Shown: positions 1 through 36,962, counted from the first letter of the stretch. The stretch: DNA of 64,000 bases from Amoebidium appalachense (GCA_963693365.1 CAVNZM010000005.1:5208001-5272000), one strand, 5' to 3'. Numbers and translations are program-made. The notes: a model not told the origin generated them from the sequence alone.

Positions 1-60
1 CCCCATGCTTAGCACCTTCTTTGCTCATCTGGAACCCTTTATTCCTTTTCATCCATACAG

Positions 61-11366
<11,306 letters not shown>

Positions 11367-11925
11367 GAAATAGTTTTATGTTTTTGCTTCGTTATTGGCG
11401 CACTTTATTGCTTGTCTTATTTGATAGTCTGGTATGTTTGGCCGTGTGTGTGTGCCTGTTCAGAGACTCTTTGGATGTGTGTATGAATGTGATTTAGCAC
11501 ACCACACTTTCCTGTTGGCACAGGCATGTATTGATTGGGTTGGCTACATGCGGCTGTCTCCCCCCCCCCCCCCCCCCCCCTCTCCCTCCCCCTCCCCCCT
11601 CTCCCCCCCAATTTAAACACACGCGCGTGCGCGCGCGCACACACACACACACACGTTGTGTGATTTCATATATTAGCATTCAAAAGAAAGTTTTATGTCT
11701 GTCACTCATGATAGGTCTTTCTTTTTTCTTTGTTCTAGGGGTCATGTTTGGTGTGTGCTTAGTCTGTTAGGTACTGGTATGACCCCTGTTGCTGCCTTTT
11801 GGGGGCTTTCTGGTGCCCTTTCTTATTTGGTCATAGTTTCTTCCGATCTCAGGGTATGAATGTATAAGGAAACACACCGATTTCTTTGTGTAGTGTGAAA
11901 AATACAATAAATGTAATAAAATTCT
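11367..11925 (+). terminator. NEMF 3' UTR and poly(A) signals
   Basis: Downstream of the NEMF stop, two AATAAA hexamers occur at 11906-11911 and 11915-11920, shortly after a T-rich stretch. They are the most likely cleavage/polyadenylation signals for the gene. The 3' UTR includes a C tract near 11561-11580 and a short (CA)n near 11639. Confidence 0.6.
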
Positions 11926-11939
11926 CTGGCTTCGTAACT

Positions 11940-13529
11940 TGCCTCACTACTTAACCTGTGGTTCGCGAAAGTTGGTGCTGGCTGGCATCGACATCATAAC
12001 CCTGATGATGAGCACCATGTCAACCAAGTGGCCATTTTATCCTGCATGGCAAAAAAGCGAAGGTCTCACACATGTCTGCTTGCCTCAAGTATTGCACGTT
12101 CGTTCGTTTATTATAACCGTAGCACCACAGGTGCACGTGGCAGACTCTTGTGCAACTCCCTCTCTGAGAGGGTGCAGTCTACTTGTTACATCGAAAGTCA
12201 GTTCCATCGATATCCTCGATGGATCGGAAAGAAAAGTACCCCCATAACCATTCAATGATCATGATCCCCGTTTGACTGCACCTCCACTAATTCGCGCAAA
12301 TAATCAAGCGGACTTGCCCAAGTGCATTCACACCATTACTCCAAACTAATCGCAAGAAACCCAGACCCTTGAAGGCCTGACTCATGAAGAGGAATGGAGC
12401 CTCGGGAAACTTCGGCGGCAATGACCTCCCACAGCGTCCTTGCAGCTGGGAACGTTGCTGTCCGCATATGCATGGGCACTTGATTTAATCCTCCTGACGA
12501 CCAGGTGTAGCCGTGGTGTTTCTGTTGCCTGTGTGTTAAATACCTAATTATTACCAGTATAATGATTTGTTTAAATGCAAACCGGTAGTTGGCTGAGACT
12601 GTTACCGAAAAGCGCTGAGCGTAAACCCCAATCTGGGTTTAGGTTTGGGTATCTGGGTACGGCACATAGTAGCCCATGCCTCTAACACGTACTGACGTGT
12701 TGCCGCACGTGCGACGTTATACATCTACTCAGGCGGCCCTTTTAAGTAAAAAAAAAAAAAAAAAAAAAGGAAGGAGACACCACCTCAGTAGGTGGTAGGC
12801 AAAGGCACTATCACTAGGTAATATACCTATATGTTCTTAGCTTTGTCTTGTATATTTAGTGTTAATTTTGTCCATGATCATGTTTAGCTATGGCGCACAT
12901 TAACCAGTGTCAGGATCGAACGAATGAAACCGTACATAGCAAATTTTGAAAGTTTATATGGATATCTTCCTTTTATGTTATTCCTTGCATTCAGCTCACT
13001 TATTAATTTAAGTGGAATAACTAACACGTACTGACGTGTTGCCGCACGTGCGACGTTTAACATCTACTCAGGCTTCCCTTTTAAGTTTAAAAAAAAAAAA
13101 AAAAAAAAAAAAGAAAGAAAGGAGACACCGCCTCAGTAGGTGGTAGCCCATGCCTCGAGTAAACAGCGTTAACCCCTGAGATATCAGACATCAGGTAGTC
13201 TACAAATATCACCTCCTTGATAAGAATAAGAAATACATCCCAAACATATCTGCAGTTATATGATCAGTTATGACGTTTATTGTGAGGACTCCTGCCTCGT
13301 TACGTAATCACTCTCCCTCTCCTCTCTCTCTGCAGTTTTTCTGTCTTCCGGCTCCGTCGATAACTGAGTCTCTCTGTGCCTCTCTCTCTCTCCCCCTCCC
13401 TCCCCTTCCCCCCCTCTCCCCCCTCCCCTCCCCCTCCCCCCGGAGCCCCCTCTCTTGTCCCCACTTCCTCACTCCCCCCCCCCCCCCCTTTCCCCTCCCC
13501 CCGCCCCCCCCCCCCCCCCCCCCGGGCCC

Positions 13530-13575
<46 letters not shown>

Positions 13576-13778
13576 CCCGCCCGCCCGCCCGCCCGCCCGC
13601 CCGCCCGCCCGCCCGCCCGCCCCCTCTCACACGAGTTGCAACTCTGTTTGCTTTATCAAAAGAATATTCCCTCCTCATAAGTTGGTGATTTACATTCTGC
13701 TGATTGACAGCTTGGCTGCGCATGCTTTTTGATATTTTGCTTTTACCTCCTGCTATTGGAGAAATTGCCAAAGAAAGC
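11940..13778. other. Intergenic region between NEMF and the LRR gene
   Basis: No recognisable gene. It contains the two copies of an A-tract-bearing repeat (about 12670-12798 and 13021-13155), a C-rich stretch from 13380 to 13560 and a (CCCG)n run at about 13574-13621. Short open frames at 11939-12258 have no family resemblance that I can see. Confidence 0.6.
12670..13155. repeat. Two direct copies of an A-tract-bearing palindromic repeat
   Basis: Two copies, offset 339 bp (palindrome starts 12684 and 13023), share AACACGTACTGACGTGTT, the palindrome CGCACGTGCG, CATCTACTCAGG, CCCTTTTAAGT, about 20-25 A, then GGAGACACC(A/G)CCTCAGTAGGTGG. The string TAGCCCATGCCT borders the left side of copy 1 and the right side of copy 2. 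Confidence 0.85.
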
Positions 13779-13838
13779 ATGGCAGGCGAAGCAGCATACA
13801 TCAGCCGCCAGATACAGGTTCTAGTCCCTCGCCTTCCC

Positions 13839-13875
<37 letters not shown>

Positions 13876-14727
13876 CGCACTCCGTCCTCAACCTTCGCCT
13901 GCCCCATGCCCTTGTTAACTCTTAAGCTTCCCATCCTCCGCCTCTCCTCTCCCCCCCCCCCCCCTCCCCCCCCCCCCCCGCCCCTTCTTCCCGGGGGTCC
14001 CATTTGCCTCCTTTTTTGGGTGCAGGAATCGATCACTGTGCCCGTGCCCTTACTTCGGTTATATCAGAAGACTCCCACCGCATTATCATGACTGCTCCAT
14101 TAGTAGCTTTTATAACAGGTGACAATCCAGCCATATACCATCACTCATTTCATCCCTCACCTTTAGTCACCTTATTTTCTTTTTCTTGCAAGAAAGTAAG
14201 TATGCACATCTTCGTACCTAACCCAATAAGAGCTAATCCCCGCTTATGTTACCGCTAGTGTTGTGGCATCTGTGCTTGGTCATGCAGGGCATAAGACAGC
14301 TCCACTAAGTACAGGTGGTATTTATTTCTGTTTTTTTTTTTTTTTTTTTTTTTTTTTCCCCCTTGTTTTAGGCAGCAAAAGAGTCGGATGATGGCCATTT
14401 GGACTTGGCCAACAGCAACCTGACAATGCTACCACAGGTGGGTGTGTGCTTTGGATGCATGGACACAAACGAAGAAAGTTCCGTGTCAGTATTGGTTTTA
14501 ATACGCTTTAGAGGAAAATGCCTCGTTTTCAAGCTTGTTCAGACACTGCTGGGTAGATCTGTGTGTTCATCTTTTCATGAGGACGGGCCGACCTTAACTT
14601 CTCTGTGCAGATTCCTGCACGCGTGTGTGATAAGAGAGTGTCTGTGTGCCCGTTTTTAACTAATGAATGAAAAATTGGTGGCTTCTCACTTTCTCGGTGC
14701 CGTTTTTTCACGTGGGTTTTTTTTTTT

Positions 14728-14768
<41 letters not shown>

Positions 14769-15179
14769 GGGGGGGAGGCTGTTTTCGAAAACACATTATC
14801 GTGTCTTTTATGGCATGCCTGTGAATTTTGGCTCATATTCCTATGTAACCCCCCCCCCCCCCCCTCCCCCCTACCCCTCTACATTCAATGTTCTTGGGTA
14901 TTAATTTATAGAACCCCCCTTTGTGTATTATAGACCCCCTGTTCGTGCTCTTTCGTATCTATGGGCCCCGCTACCAGTGTTTTTTTGTTATTATCATTCA
15001 CACAAACGTTTTATTCCTCCATTACTTACTACTACGTATACAGTCGTTCATTCTCAGTCTTCAACAAAGAAAAAAAAATCAACTACAGCCCAAATCTCGT
15101 CGCTACCACCACTGCCACCACTCACAGTATACGTATATGTCACACAAGCACATACACACATACACGTACGGACATGCAT

Positions 15180-15252
<73 letters not shown>

Positions 15253-15442
15253 CAATGTTCCTCCTTCTGAGGGGTGTGAACCTGTCCACCTGTGACCTCA
15301 GTTCCAACCTGCTGACTTCAATCACCCCTCGCCTGTGCAATTTCTCAACCCTCACAGGCAAAGTGATGCCAACCCCCGAGTGAACATCCTCCTTTCTCTC
15401 CCACTACGCTTTCACTCTCCCTCGCACTCACACACACGCACA

Positions 15443-15513
<71 letters not shown>

Positions 15514-15713
15514 CCCCCCCCCCCTCCCCCCCCCCCCCCCCCCCCCCCCTACCCCCCCCCCCTCTCCCTATCCCTCTCCCTCCCCCTCTCCCCCTCCTCA
15601 CCCTTTCTCCTCTCTCTCTCTCTCCCTCTCTCACTCTCACTCTCTCTCTTCTTCTCCCTCCCCCCTCACAACCCCATTCCCCTGCCTCAACCACCACCTA
15701 CCCAACCCAACGT

Positions 15714-15797
<84 letters not shown>

Positions 15798-16553
15798 ACA
15801 AACACACAAACACACCTAGCTCTCCAACCGTCCACCGGTTACTAACCGGAAACACACACGGGATACAATCACACACTAGGATAGCTAGCCCTTAAAGCCA
15901 TGCATGCACGAATAAGATTGCAGGCACTCATTTAGGACACGTGAACACACATACTCAAGCCACCTGTTAAGGTATATGCCATCGAGTTCCCGATTCATTT
16001 AAACTTCCTAATAGGCCACCCTGCACATATGTGGATGGGGCATGCCTGGGTGTCTGCTTGAACACTTCCGCATGTCTCAGCCTCTCTCAGGCACGGCAGA
16101 AGGGGGGGGGGGGGGGGGGGGGGGGGAGGGGGAGGGATAAATGTGCGTTAGAGAGAGCCAAGTGTGTGTGTGTTTGTGAGTTTCATGGTGGCAGTTGAGG
16201 GTGTTTTGCTTTTGCACGGTGGGAGGGAGAGGGGTGTTAGGGATGTACATCATTTAGAAGGGGCAATATAGCCATCATGCATCTCCCTTTTTTTTTTGTT
16301 ACATCTATTTAAGAAACCCTTTTTCCCCCCTAAATTCTGTTTTTGCAGGCCTGGACCTATCCAACAACAGGCTATCGAGTCTTCCACACGAATTCAGCCA
16401 ATTGTCTTCACTGCAGAGATTAAATCTCTCGTCCAATCGGTTTGAGACCGTACCTATTGCACCAAATTCCTTTCCGAATTTGCGAGAACTAATCTTGGCT
16501 CACAACGAAATCTTGCAGATAGGTTCATGCCCCCCCCCCCCCCCCCCCCCCCC

Positions 16554-16597
<44 letters not shown>

Positions 16598-17289
16598 AAA
16601 AAGAAAAAAAGGAAAAGAAAAAAGAAAGAAAAGGAAAGGAAAAAGAATACGTGTGCGTGTTTACGCATACATGCACACAGATAACAACTGCTTCTACCAA
16701 TCACGCACATTTTCCACCAGCCTCCATCCCTAAGTTACATAGATATGTATCTTGGTGACGAACTATCTTAGAACCCCACACTTCTACTTATATAGAGAGG
16801 CCTGAGAGCTCAGTGACAGGCAAGGCACCTTTTTCGTGTTGCAGGAGCATAATGCAGGGACTCTGGCCTTCGTGCAATAATAGAGCGGGGGGGGGGGGGG
16901 GGGGGGGGGGCAGGAGTATATCCATGTTGGTGCAAAATCCTTTTGGGGGGGGGGGGAGAGGGGGGGGGGGGGGGGGGATGGGGGGGGAGATATTGGGGGA
17001 GATATATTCCTGTAGGTGCTGAATGTGGTCCGAAGGGGAGGGGGGGGGGGGGGGGGGGGGGGGGGAGGGGGCAGGTAAGCACTGTACGGTTCTAACTTTT
17101 TGTGGCCTTTACACAGACGTGGAGGGGCTTGATAACCATTTCTCAATGGGACTATTGGTGGTCGAGGGGAACCCAATGCCGCCTGAGGAATGCAGAAAGG
17201 TGGCTGATCTGAATTCTCATTGGGCAACAAGAACCAATCAGGCACCTGCGGAGACAACTGCTTGCACGGGCCTGGGGGCCCAAGCGTGA
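13779..17289 (+). CDS. Small leucine-rich-repeat protein, LRRC20-like
   Basis: Exons: 13779-13817, 14372-14437, 15252-15357, 16349-16522, 17117-17289 (TGA). Together they encode 185 residues, close to the length of animal LRRC20. The protein has no signal peptide. A short helical N-terminus leads into about five LRRs: HLDLANSNLTMLP, LSTCDLSSNLLTSI, LTGLDLSNNRLSSLP, LQRLNLSSNRFETVP and LRELILAHNEI, then a capping segment with VVEGNPMPPEEC. Function is unknown; LRR proteins of this type are usually binding scaffolds. Exon 3 must end at 15357 to keep phase, which makes the following intron start with GC (GCAAAG). An in-frame ATG at 13722 would add 19 residues; I prefer 13779 because MAGEAA resembles the start of LRRC20. 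The first donor (GTTCTA) is weak, so exon 1 is the least certain part. Confidence 0.75.
15358..16348 (+). other. GC-AG intron
   Basis: The exon ending at 15357 (CAG) is followed by GCAAAG. Only this boundary joins in phase to the next exon at 16349, restoring LTGLDLSNNRLSSLP. The nearest GT, at 15363-15364, would change frame. The intron carries a long (CT)n at about 15446-15511, mixed C tracts and a (CA)n at about 15716-15790. Confidence 0.6.
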
Positions 17290-19499
<2,210 letters not shown>

Positions 19500-19654
19500 T
19501 CAGCAGCATTCTTTGCCTAATTTGGGAACCGTATCTGGTCGAACATTTTGGACAAAGCCGACGAGGATGAAGCGCTTGCCCTTGGTCACTGGAGACCCGG
19601 CATGCTCGAGCTGTGTGTGTGTGTGTGTGTGTGTGTGTGTTCGTGTGTGTGTGT

Positions 19655-19693
<39 letters not shown>

Positions 19694-19801
19694 CGCGCGC
19701 GCGCGCGCGTGTGTGTGTGTATGTGTATGTGTATGTGTGTGTGTTCGTGTGTTCGTGTGTGTGTGTGTGTGTGTGTGTGTGTTCGTGTATGTGTATGTGT
19801 T

Positions 19802-19857
<56 letters not shown>

Positions 19858-19904
19858 CGTGTGTGTGTGTGTGTGTGTGTGTTCGTGTGTGTGTGTGTGT
19901 GTGT

Positions 19905-19962
<58 letters not shown>

Positions 19963-20179
19963 ACGCGGGCATGCTCGTGCTTGTGTGTGTGTGCGTGTGT
20001 GTTTTGGGTGTGCATGTATGCGTGTAGGTGTTGCGGGGGTTTGTTAGGTTAGTTGGGGGCTTCTTCCCCCAGTGGAGGGGGGGGGGGGGGGGGGGGGGGG
20101 GGAGAGGAGAGAGGGTCCTCTTGGTTTTTTCCCCCTAGCTTTCATTTCATTTCTTCTTCTTCTTTTCTTCCTTTAAATT

Positions 20180-20219
<40 letters not shown>

Positions 20220-20599
20220 TTTTTTTTTTTTTTGGGGGGGGGGGGGAGGGGGGGGTCGTAAGCGGAGGGGAGGCAAGGAGCAGGGGGAAGGGAGGGGAGG
20301 GCCGGGGGGCAGCACCCACTGTCTTTGTGTGTTCCTATGTGCAAGCGAGTCTCCTTCGCGCGCTCGTGTGTGCGTGTATGTGCATGCATGGGTAGGTACC
20401 ATCAAATTTACGCGAAAAAGGACACAGACACGAGCAACGACACATGCACATGGGCTCAGTGGAGGAGGGAGTCACCGTGTCCGAGTCTCGTGCACATTAG
20501 GAGACATTTATTTCTGCCCTACTATCTCGGGTTGTATCTATCCCGAAAATAGATATATCCATAAAGATGGCCATATAGACCCCCACGAGAGCACATACG

Positions 20600-20639
<40 letters not shown>

Positions 20640-21027
20640 CCCTTCCTCCCTCAAAGCGAACAACACAATGCAGAGCAAAAACCACACATGAAGAGCATGC
20701 AACAATAGCAGAGCCCATCCTCAAGAAGAGGGGGGTGGGTTGGGGGGGGGAGGGACTCCAATGTGTTACACAGCCCGAAGTAAAAAAAAATTCAAAAGAA
20801 CACTACACGCAAGCGTATGCAACACAGTGATGAGTAGTATCGTACCTTTCCATCATGCACGCATGCCTGGCCCTGCTGAATATGGACAGTCTTGCCCAGG
20901 TGGGAGATGTATGTGCCCCCGCCCTCAAAGTCACTGGCCGGATTTAGCAACACGTTGAATGATATGATCGACCCATCAGTGTGTAGCCCCAGGGAGTTTT
21001 GGGAGGTCTCGCTATCACCTTGGGTGG

Positions 21028-21077
<50 letters not shown>

Positions 21078-21569
21078 TGAGTGGTGTGTGTGTGTGTGCA
21101 TATGTGTGTGCGCTTGCGTGAGGGTGAGTGGGTAAGCGTGGGTTGGGGCACCAACAAAAGTGAGCTGAGGTTTGAGTAGTGGCGGCAGAAGAAGGGGATT
21201 GAACTCGAACGTGGTGTGTATGTGGGAGGCCGGGGGGGAAGGGAGGGGGGGGGGGGGGGGGGGGGGGGACAGGGTGAGAGAACAATGCCGGGGAGAATCA
21301 GAGCACAAACATGGACACCAACTCTCGATTCCTTAAACAAATTGGTCCAGCCACTTGTCTCATTTCCCCCCCCCCCCCCCCCCCCCCTCCCTCCCCCCCC
21401 CCCAAAAAAGAAAGAACTTCGGAAAGAAAGCAAAAAAAGAAGAAGAAAGAAAGAAAGAAAGAAAACAAGAAGATAAATGCCTAGAAAAACAACCTTCAAT
21501 TAGGAAGAGGTGTGGTGGGGTTGGTAAGTGTCGCTGGGGGAAAAAGGGGGGGGGGGGGGGGGGGGGGGG

Positions 21570-21626
<57 letters not shown>

Positions 21627-21835
21627 GGGAGGGGGGGGGGGGGGGTATATCAAAAGTATGCATCAAAGGTATGGTCCCGAAGAGGGCACGGAGGAGGAGG
21701 AAGGTGTGTGTGGTGGGGGGGAGGGGGAGGGGGGGGAGGGGGGGGGGGGGGGGAGGGGGAGGGATCAAGAGTATGCATTAAAAGCAGGGTCCCGAGGAGG
21801 GCAGGGAGGAGGAGGAAAGGGTGTGTGTGTGTGTG

Positions 21836-21877
<42 letters not shown>

Positions 21878-22224
21878 CTACCTCATACTTGACAAAGAAT
21901 AGGTCCGAGAAGTAGAGGTGTTCGGGGAGAAAATGGCGGGTGTGTGCAGTGGGTGTGATAACCCTCTCATGCAGTGACTGCCGCACATAGGCGTCTATCT
22001 CTGGGACCTGGATATGTGCATGTGCATGGGTGAGATTCAGGTAGGCGCATAGCACGTGCATCACCGTGTAGACACTGATGAATATGAAAATGAGGTTGGA
22101 GGTAGACACATACATCCAAAGAGGCACAGGCTCATAAATAAACATTGTTGATTACACGCAGACACAGGCGCACACGCGCGCGCACACACACACACACATA
22201 CACACGCACACGCGCATGCGCGCG

Positions 22225-22290
<66 letters not shown>

Positions 22291-23754
22291 ACGTACACAG
22301 GAAGCGAACAACAGCTTGAGACGAAGTCCAAGTGGCCACAATAATTCATCAGAAGGAATGGGCAGCGCCCCCCCCCCCCCTCCCCCCGTGCGGCCCATTT
22401 TTTGTTTGCTATTTGGGGGGCGGGAGGGGGGGGGGAGGGGGGAGGATTCTACATGAAACATGGAGAAGTGTGCATCAACGTTAAACAACTCATATAGGCT
22501 GCATACCCGTTGGAGGGACGGCATGGGATAAGGGGTGGGTGTGGTGGTGGTGATGGAGGTGGTGTGTGTTTGTGTGTGTGTGTGTGTGTTTTTTTTTGGG
22601 GGGGGGGGGTTTACATATTGACTGGTGGGGGACAAGCGAGGAAAAAAGAGCCACCGGGGGGAAAGGGGTTGGGTGCGGGGGGGGGGGGGGGGGGGGGGGG
22701 GGGGTTGGAATGCTATGCAACACCCAAAGTAAAAGCCACACAATGAAGAACACAGGTGTGCTACATAGAAGTGGCATGCACTGGCAAACACACAGGGGGA
22801 ATATGCGCCATTTGGCGGGCGGGGGGGAGGGGAGGAAGAGGGGGGGAGGGGGGGGGGGGGGGGGGGAAGGGGGGCTTCACCTCTGCACACGGTATGTCGG
22901 TTGTTGTGTGTGCCGAGTGGCGTTTGAGGTGCCACCCACCCCCTTTTTCCACTGCTCGGAGCACAGCTGAAAGCACACTGTTACACTTGGCATATGTGAG
23001 GAGTGCCAGGTCAGAAACCATGGCATGGAAGCTAGACATAAATGATCCTGCACCTCCCCCCCCCCCCCCCCCCTTCATCTCCCCTCCCCTCCCCCGCCCC
23101 TTTTCCTCTCCACCCCGTCCCAACCTTGCCATCACTCCCCTGAGAACTGGGCTGACGCACTATGTAGTGCCTTGTTCATTATAATCCTCTTTCGTCCCTC
23201 CCCCCCCCCCCCCTTCTCCCCCCCCCCCCCCCCCCCCCCCCCGCCCCCGCCCCGCCCCCTCTTCTTAAAGTTAGTAGGCTGCTTAGTTTACGTGTGCTCG
23301 TGAAGAGACGTACTAGGGCAAGATACGATTGATTAGACTATCCTCTCCATTTAACTTATATACTTCCCTTGATGCATATGAACAAAAAAAAACCAAGATA
23401 AGTGTTCTTCGTGCACGTATACAGGGCACCCTACAAAAATCTGTGTCTTTGTGAATATGTGTGTGTCTGTGAGTCGTTCCCAAATGTGCAAGATTCATGT
23501 GGTAGACGCAATGAACGTTTGTCACCTACCTCTTCTGCAGTCCACACGTTGTCCAGAACCTGCACCTCCCTCCTCCTCTCCATATCCATCAGGTACAGCT
23601 TCCTGTTTTCCATCGACGTTCTGCACGTGTAGTCCTCACTAACGCTCTCCTGCGCTGTTTTTTTCGCAAACTCCCACCTGCTGGCTCTCTTTTGCTTGTA
23701 GGCAAGATCCTCCTCCGTTGGTTCATCAAAGAGGGAAAGATCGTCAGAATCCAT
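19500..23754 (-). CDS. 2OG-Fe(II) oxygenase, prolyl-4-hydroxylase-like
   Basis: Coding exons on the minus strand, 5' to 3': 23754-23530, 22985-22881, 22007-21882, 21028-20846, 19610-19500 (TGA). Every junction is phase 0 and the product is 249 residues. The N-terminal 70 residues are charged. The catalytic part has [20 protein letters not shown], then [25 protein letters not shown] (the H-x-D iron ligands), [22 protein letters not shown] and [19 protein letters not shown], where the His is the third iron ligand and the Arg the likely 2-oxoglutarate anchor. The ligand set is complete, so an active dioxygenase is expected; its substrate cannot be told from sequence. No signal peptide or membrane segment is clear from the ATG at 23754. 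An in-frame ATG at 23853 would add 33 residues but may be 5' UTR. The acceptor at 22986 is AAG, not CAG. Confidence 0.85.
19613..19962 (-). repeat. 350-bp TG/CA microsatellite at an oxygenase acceptor
   Basis: On the plus strand this is (TG)n with TTCGTG interruptions and a CG-rich core near 19694-19710. In the sense of the minus-strand gene it is (CA)n ending CACACAG at the acceptor of the last exon (19610). Confidence 0.9.
20600..20732 (-). repeat. C-tailed repeat, partial inverted copy
   Basis: On the minus strand it reads TTGAGGATGGGCTCTGCTAT..., then TCTGCATTGTGTTGTTCGCTTTG. The expected 3' end is lost beside a homopolymer (20600-20636). A further weak copy may lie at 20750-20830. Confidence 0.5.
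21640..21840 (-). repeat. Tandem units in an oxygenase-gene intron
   Basis: Two units about 115 bp apart (near 21649 and 21764 on plus) share ATCAA(A/G)AGTATGCAT, GGTCCCGA.GAGGGCA.GGAGGAGGA and GTGTGTG, each ending in a long G tract. In the sense of the gene each unit is a C tract plus CA repeats plus a unique core. Confidence 0.75.
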
Positions 23755-25663
23755 GTTTGTGATCAGGTGAAAACTAGAACAAAAATTTTCCCCCTGCAAC
23801 AAAACTGGAAATATAGCGAAGTGAAATAATTGTGCGGCAAAGATGTTTTCCAATCGTTGCTCCCCCTTTTTTGGTCTCTATACTATGCAAAATCGCTTAC
23901 TTTCATTTCAGATAAATAAGATCCATGTACATGTGCTCAATGATGGCTTGTGTAATGGGTACAACGTCCCCTGCTCCCATAGCCTCCTGATCCCTGTACA
24001 CCTTTGAACCGCCACAACCTTGCAGTTTCAAACGCACTTCTCAGCAGATGTTTCGTTCATAATTCAATTTCTATCTGTGTATAGTTTACAGTCTCTAGTA
24101 TATGTATGACATACACTTTACACATTTACAGTTTCACACTTACAAAGGAAGCTGGCAGCTACAAATAAAGCTGCCACCTACTGAGATGGCTCCTTATTTT
24201 TCCTTACACATTCAGCGAACACTGGACTCTATCGAACCGTCGAGGCGCCGCGACAGAAGGCATGCACGCGGTCGCGAGAGTGTAAGGAAAAATCGCCCGC
24301 CTGCAGCGAACGTAAAGTTCATCCCAGCGCGTGCACACCGTCAGTACGACATGTGAGCAGCAAATAAAGCGTTTGACTTGTCGGACGTGTATGCACGTGC
24401 GTCTTGAGCCTCACCGCCAGGCTGGGCCGGCGTGAATCAGCTCTGTGATGACGTCATGGTACAGTCTACGCCAATCAGCTTACAAAGCATTTAAGTAACC
24501 AGGGTTTTGATTGGCTTCTTTTGCGTTGTTCGGCCGGCTTATTCTGCGGGAGTTGACTGTAGGTACTTATGACAGCAATTACAAGTCGCCAAATAGTCGG
24601 AACAAAACCAAATAGTGAACAAACACTTTGTGGTTGTACATAAAAAATTGAAAATTGGTAAGGGGAAATTGTAGGGTCTTATGGCTGTTTTGATCTCAAC
24701 TATTGCGTGGTACGAGTGGGACAAGTCCGCTGACTGCTGACTGGACCAAGGCCTCTATTTAGGAGGCCTTGGACTGGACCCAACTCCCATCAGGACCGGA
24801 AAGAAAAAAGAACAAGGAATGGTAGAAGTGACGTCACTTTAGGGTCGTGTGACGTCACACCACCACCACCACACGCCTCGTTACACAACACTGAATGAAA
24901 CGCAGTCGCAAAATTAAAAGCCACACAGAGTTGGCGTTTTCCCACCCCTATAATCTCCGGGGTGTTTGGCAGTAACCATACATATATAGGTGAATCTACC
25001 TCTGAAATTTTTAGCGTTTTGAGCCCTTCAGTTTCTTTTTACTGTAAGCTGGTTTTTGAACCTGAATAAGCTTTATTAACGGTGTGATTTAAAACCAACT
25101 TATAGTTTGTTTGTTTTTTCTCTTCACCTTGTTCATCGATGAGAACAGAGGGCTGCACTTCAAGCGCTTATCTAGGCGTCACTTTGCCTTGATCATACGA
25201 AAGTAATGGGTTTTGTAGAAGAGAACACGGCCATAGAAAGCTGATGACATCGTCCATTCACGAAGGAACTTTAGGATCTGCAGTATGGTTGTTTTGATCT
25301 GAACTAACAACACACGTCGTGAAGTGCTAAGGACGCGCAAGAAAGAATCTACTGGCCATTTCTCGTTGCATCTTCGGATTTTATTTACAAGAGGAAGAAA
25401 GCCTGAGCGTTAAATTACAGTTGTTTTCTTTGTATAGAATTTTGCAACTTCTGCTGCCTAACAAACGTTCAAACCAGCCTCAATGCCTACTTGTGTTACC
25501 AAAGCGCTTTAGAACATACCAGGATAGCACGACAAAAATTCTTTCCTTTCTTCTCTCGTTTTTCCCTTGATGCTCGTACTCATTCTCTCCCCTCTCCTCC
25601 CCTCGCCCCCTTTCCCCCCCTTCCCCCCCCCCCCCCCCCCCCCCCCAATCTTTCTTCATGCAG
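23755..25663. promoter_or_regulatory. Head-to-head promoter region between the oxygenase and septin genes
   Basis: The region is AT-balanced and largely free of the homopolymers that fill the rest of the window. It holds three perfect TGACGTCA octamers (24449-24456, 24829-24836, 24850-24857), CCAAT at 24471-24475 and an inverted CCAAT (ATTGG) at 24510-24514. The octamer is the classical CRE/ATF site. I infer a shared or bidirectional promoter; transcription starts are not visible. Confidence 0.5.
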
Positions 25664-25698
25664 GTTGTTGTGGGCTCCTGCCGCTACCTGAAGAGGAA

Positions 25699-36447
<10,749 letters not shown>

Positions 36448-36684
36448 TTGGCCCAAGAACCGCGCTACTTTTTGTGCATTTTCGTTCGCTTTTGGGATGT
36501 TTACCTGCCCAGTTATTTTTGTTTTTTCCCTTCTTTTTCCATTCCCCCCTCCCCTCCCCCCCCCCCCCCCCCCCCCCCCCCAGTCTGGGAAATACGATAT
36601 TTACAGAAATTCGGTTTCTCGTTGCGTTTCTTCGTTTTTTCTGTGCTTGAGATGTTGTGTTAATGCCGTTTTGGTGTACCACAG

Positions 36685-36739
36685 CAAACAAGGTGTGGAT
36701 GACAAGACGGGGAAAAAGAAGAAGTCCTTCCTAGGTTAA
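36685..36739 (+). CDS. Alternative last exon of the septin gene
   Basis: After an ACAG acceptor at 36681-36684, the frame reads KQGVDDKTGKKKKSFLG then TAA. Its phase is identical to the exon at 36378-36447, which ends KTKPKRSFLG. Splicing of exon 35518-35624 to either gives an open frame (429 or 424 residues). Both tails are Lys-rich and finish with SFLG. I infer mutually exclusive 3' exons, probably an old duplication; transcript data are not available here. Confidence 0.65.
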
Positions 36740-36962
36740 ATCCGCCCCCTTGAAGCCCACACGGATCAAACCATCCCCCCCACCTTCCCTCCATCTTTCA
36801 CGAAATGCTCTGTACATCTGTATGTTAACTACATGTTACATGCTACGTAGTGAGCAGGTTTCCATTCTAAGAAACAAACAAAAAAACCAAAGTGTCTGAT
36901 TAAGCATGTAGTGTTCTTTAGTGATTTGGTTGATTCACATGATTAATGTATTGAGTTTTTGT

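Noticed and set aside
11939-12258. Two overlapping open frames after the NEMF poly(A) signal
   Set aside because: No family resemblance, the frames overlap each other and there is no supporting exon structure.
22450-22515. A possible oxygenase exon on the minus strand ([16 protein letters not shown])
   Set aside because: Its phase does not fit, and the exon ending at 22881 joins directly to 22007 as DIPCAE/VPEIDAY, matching the family spacing.
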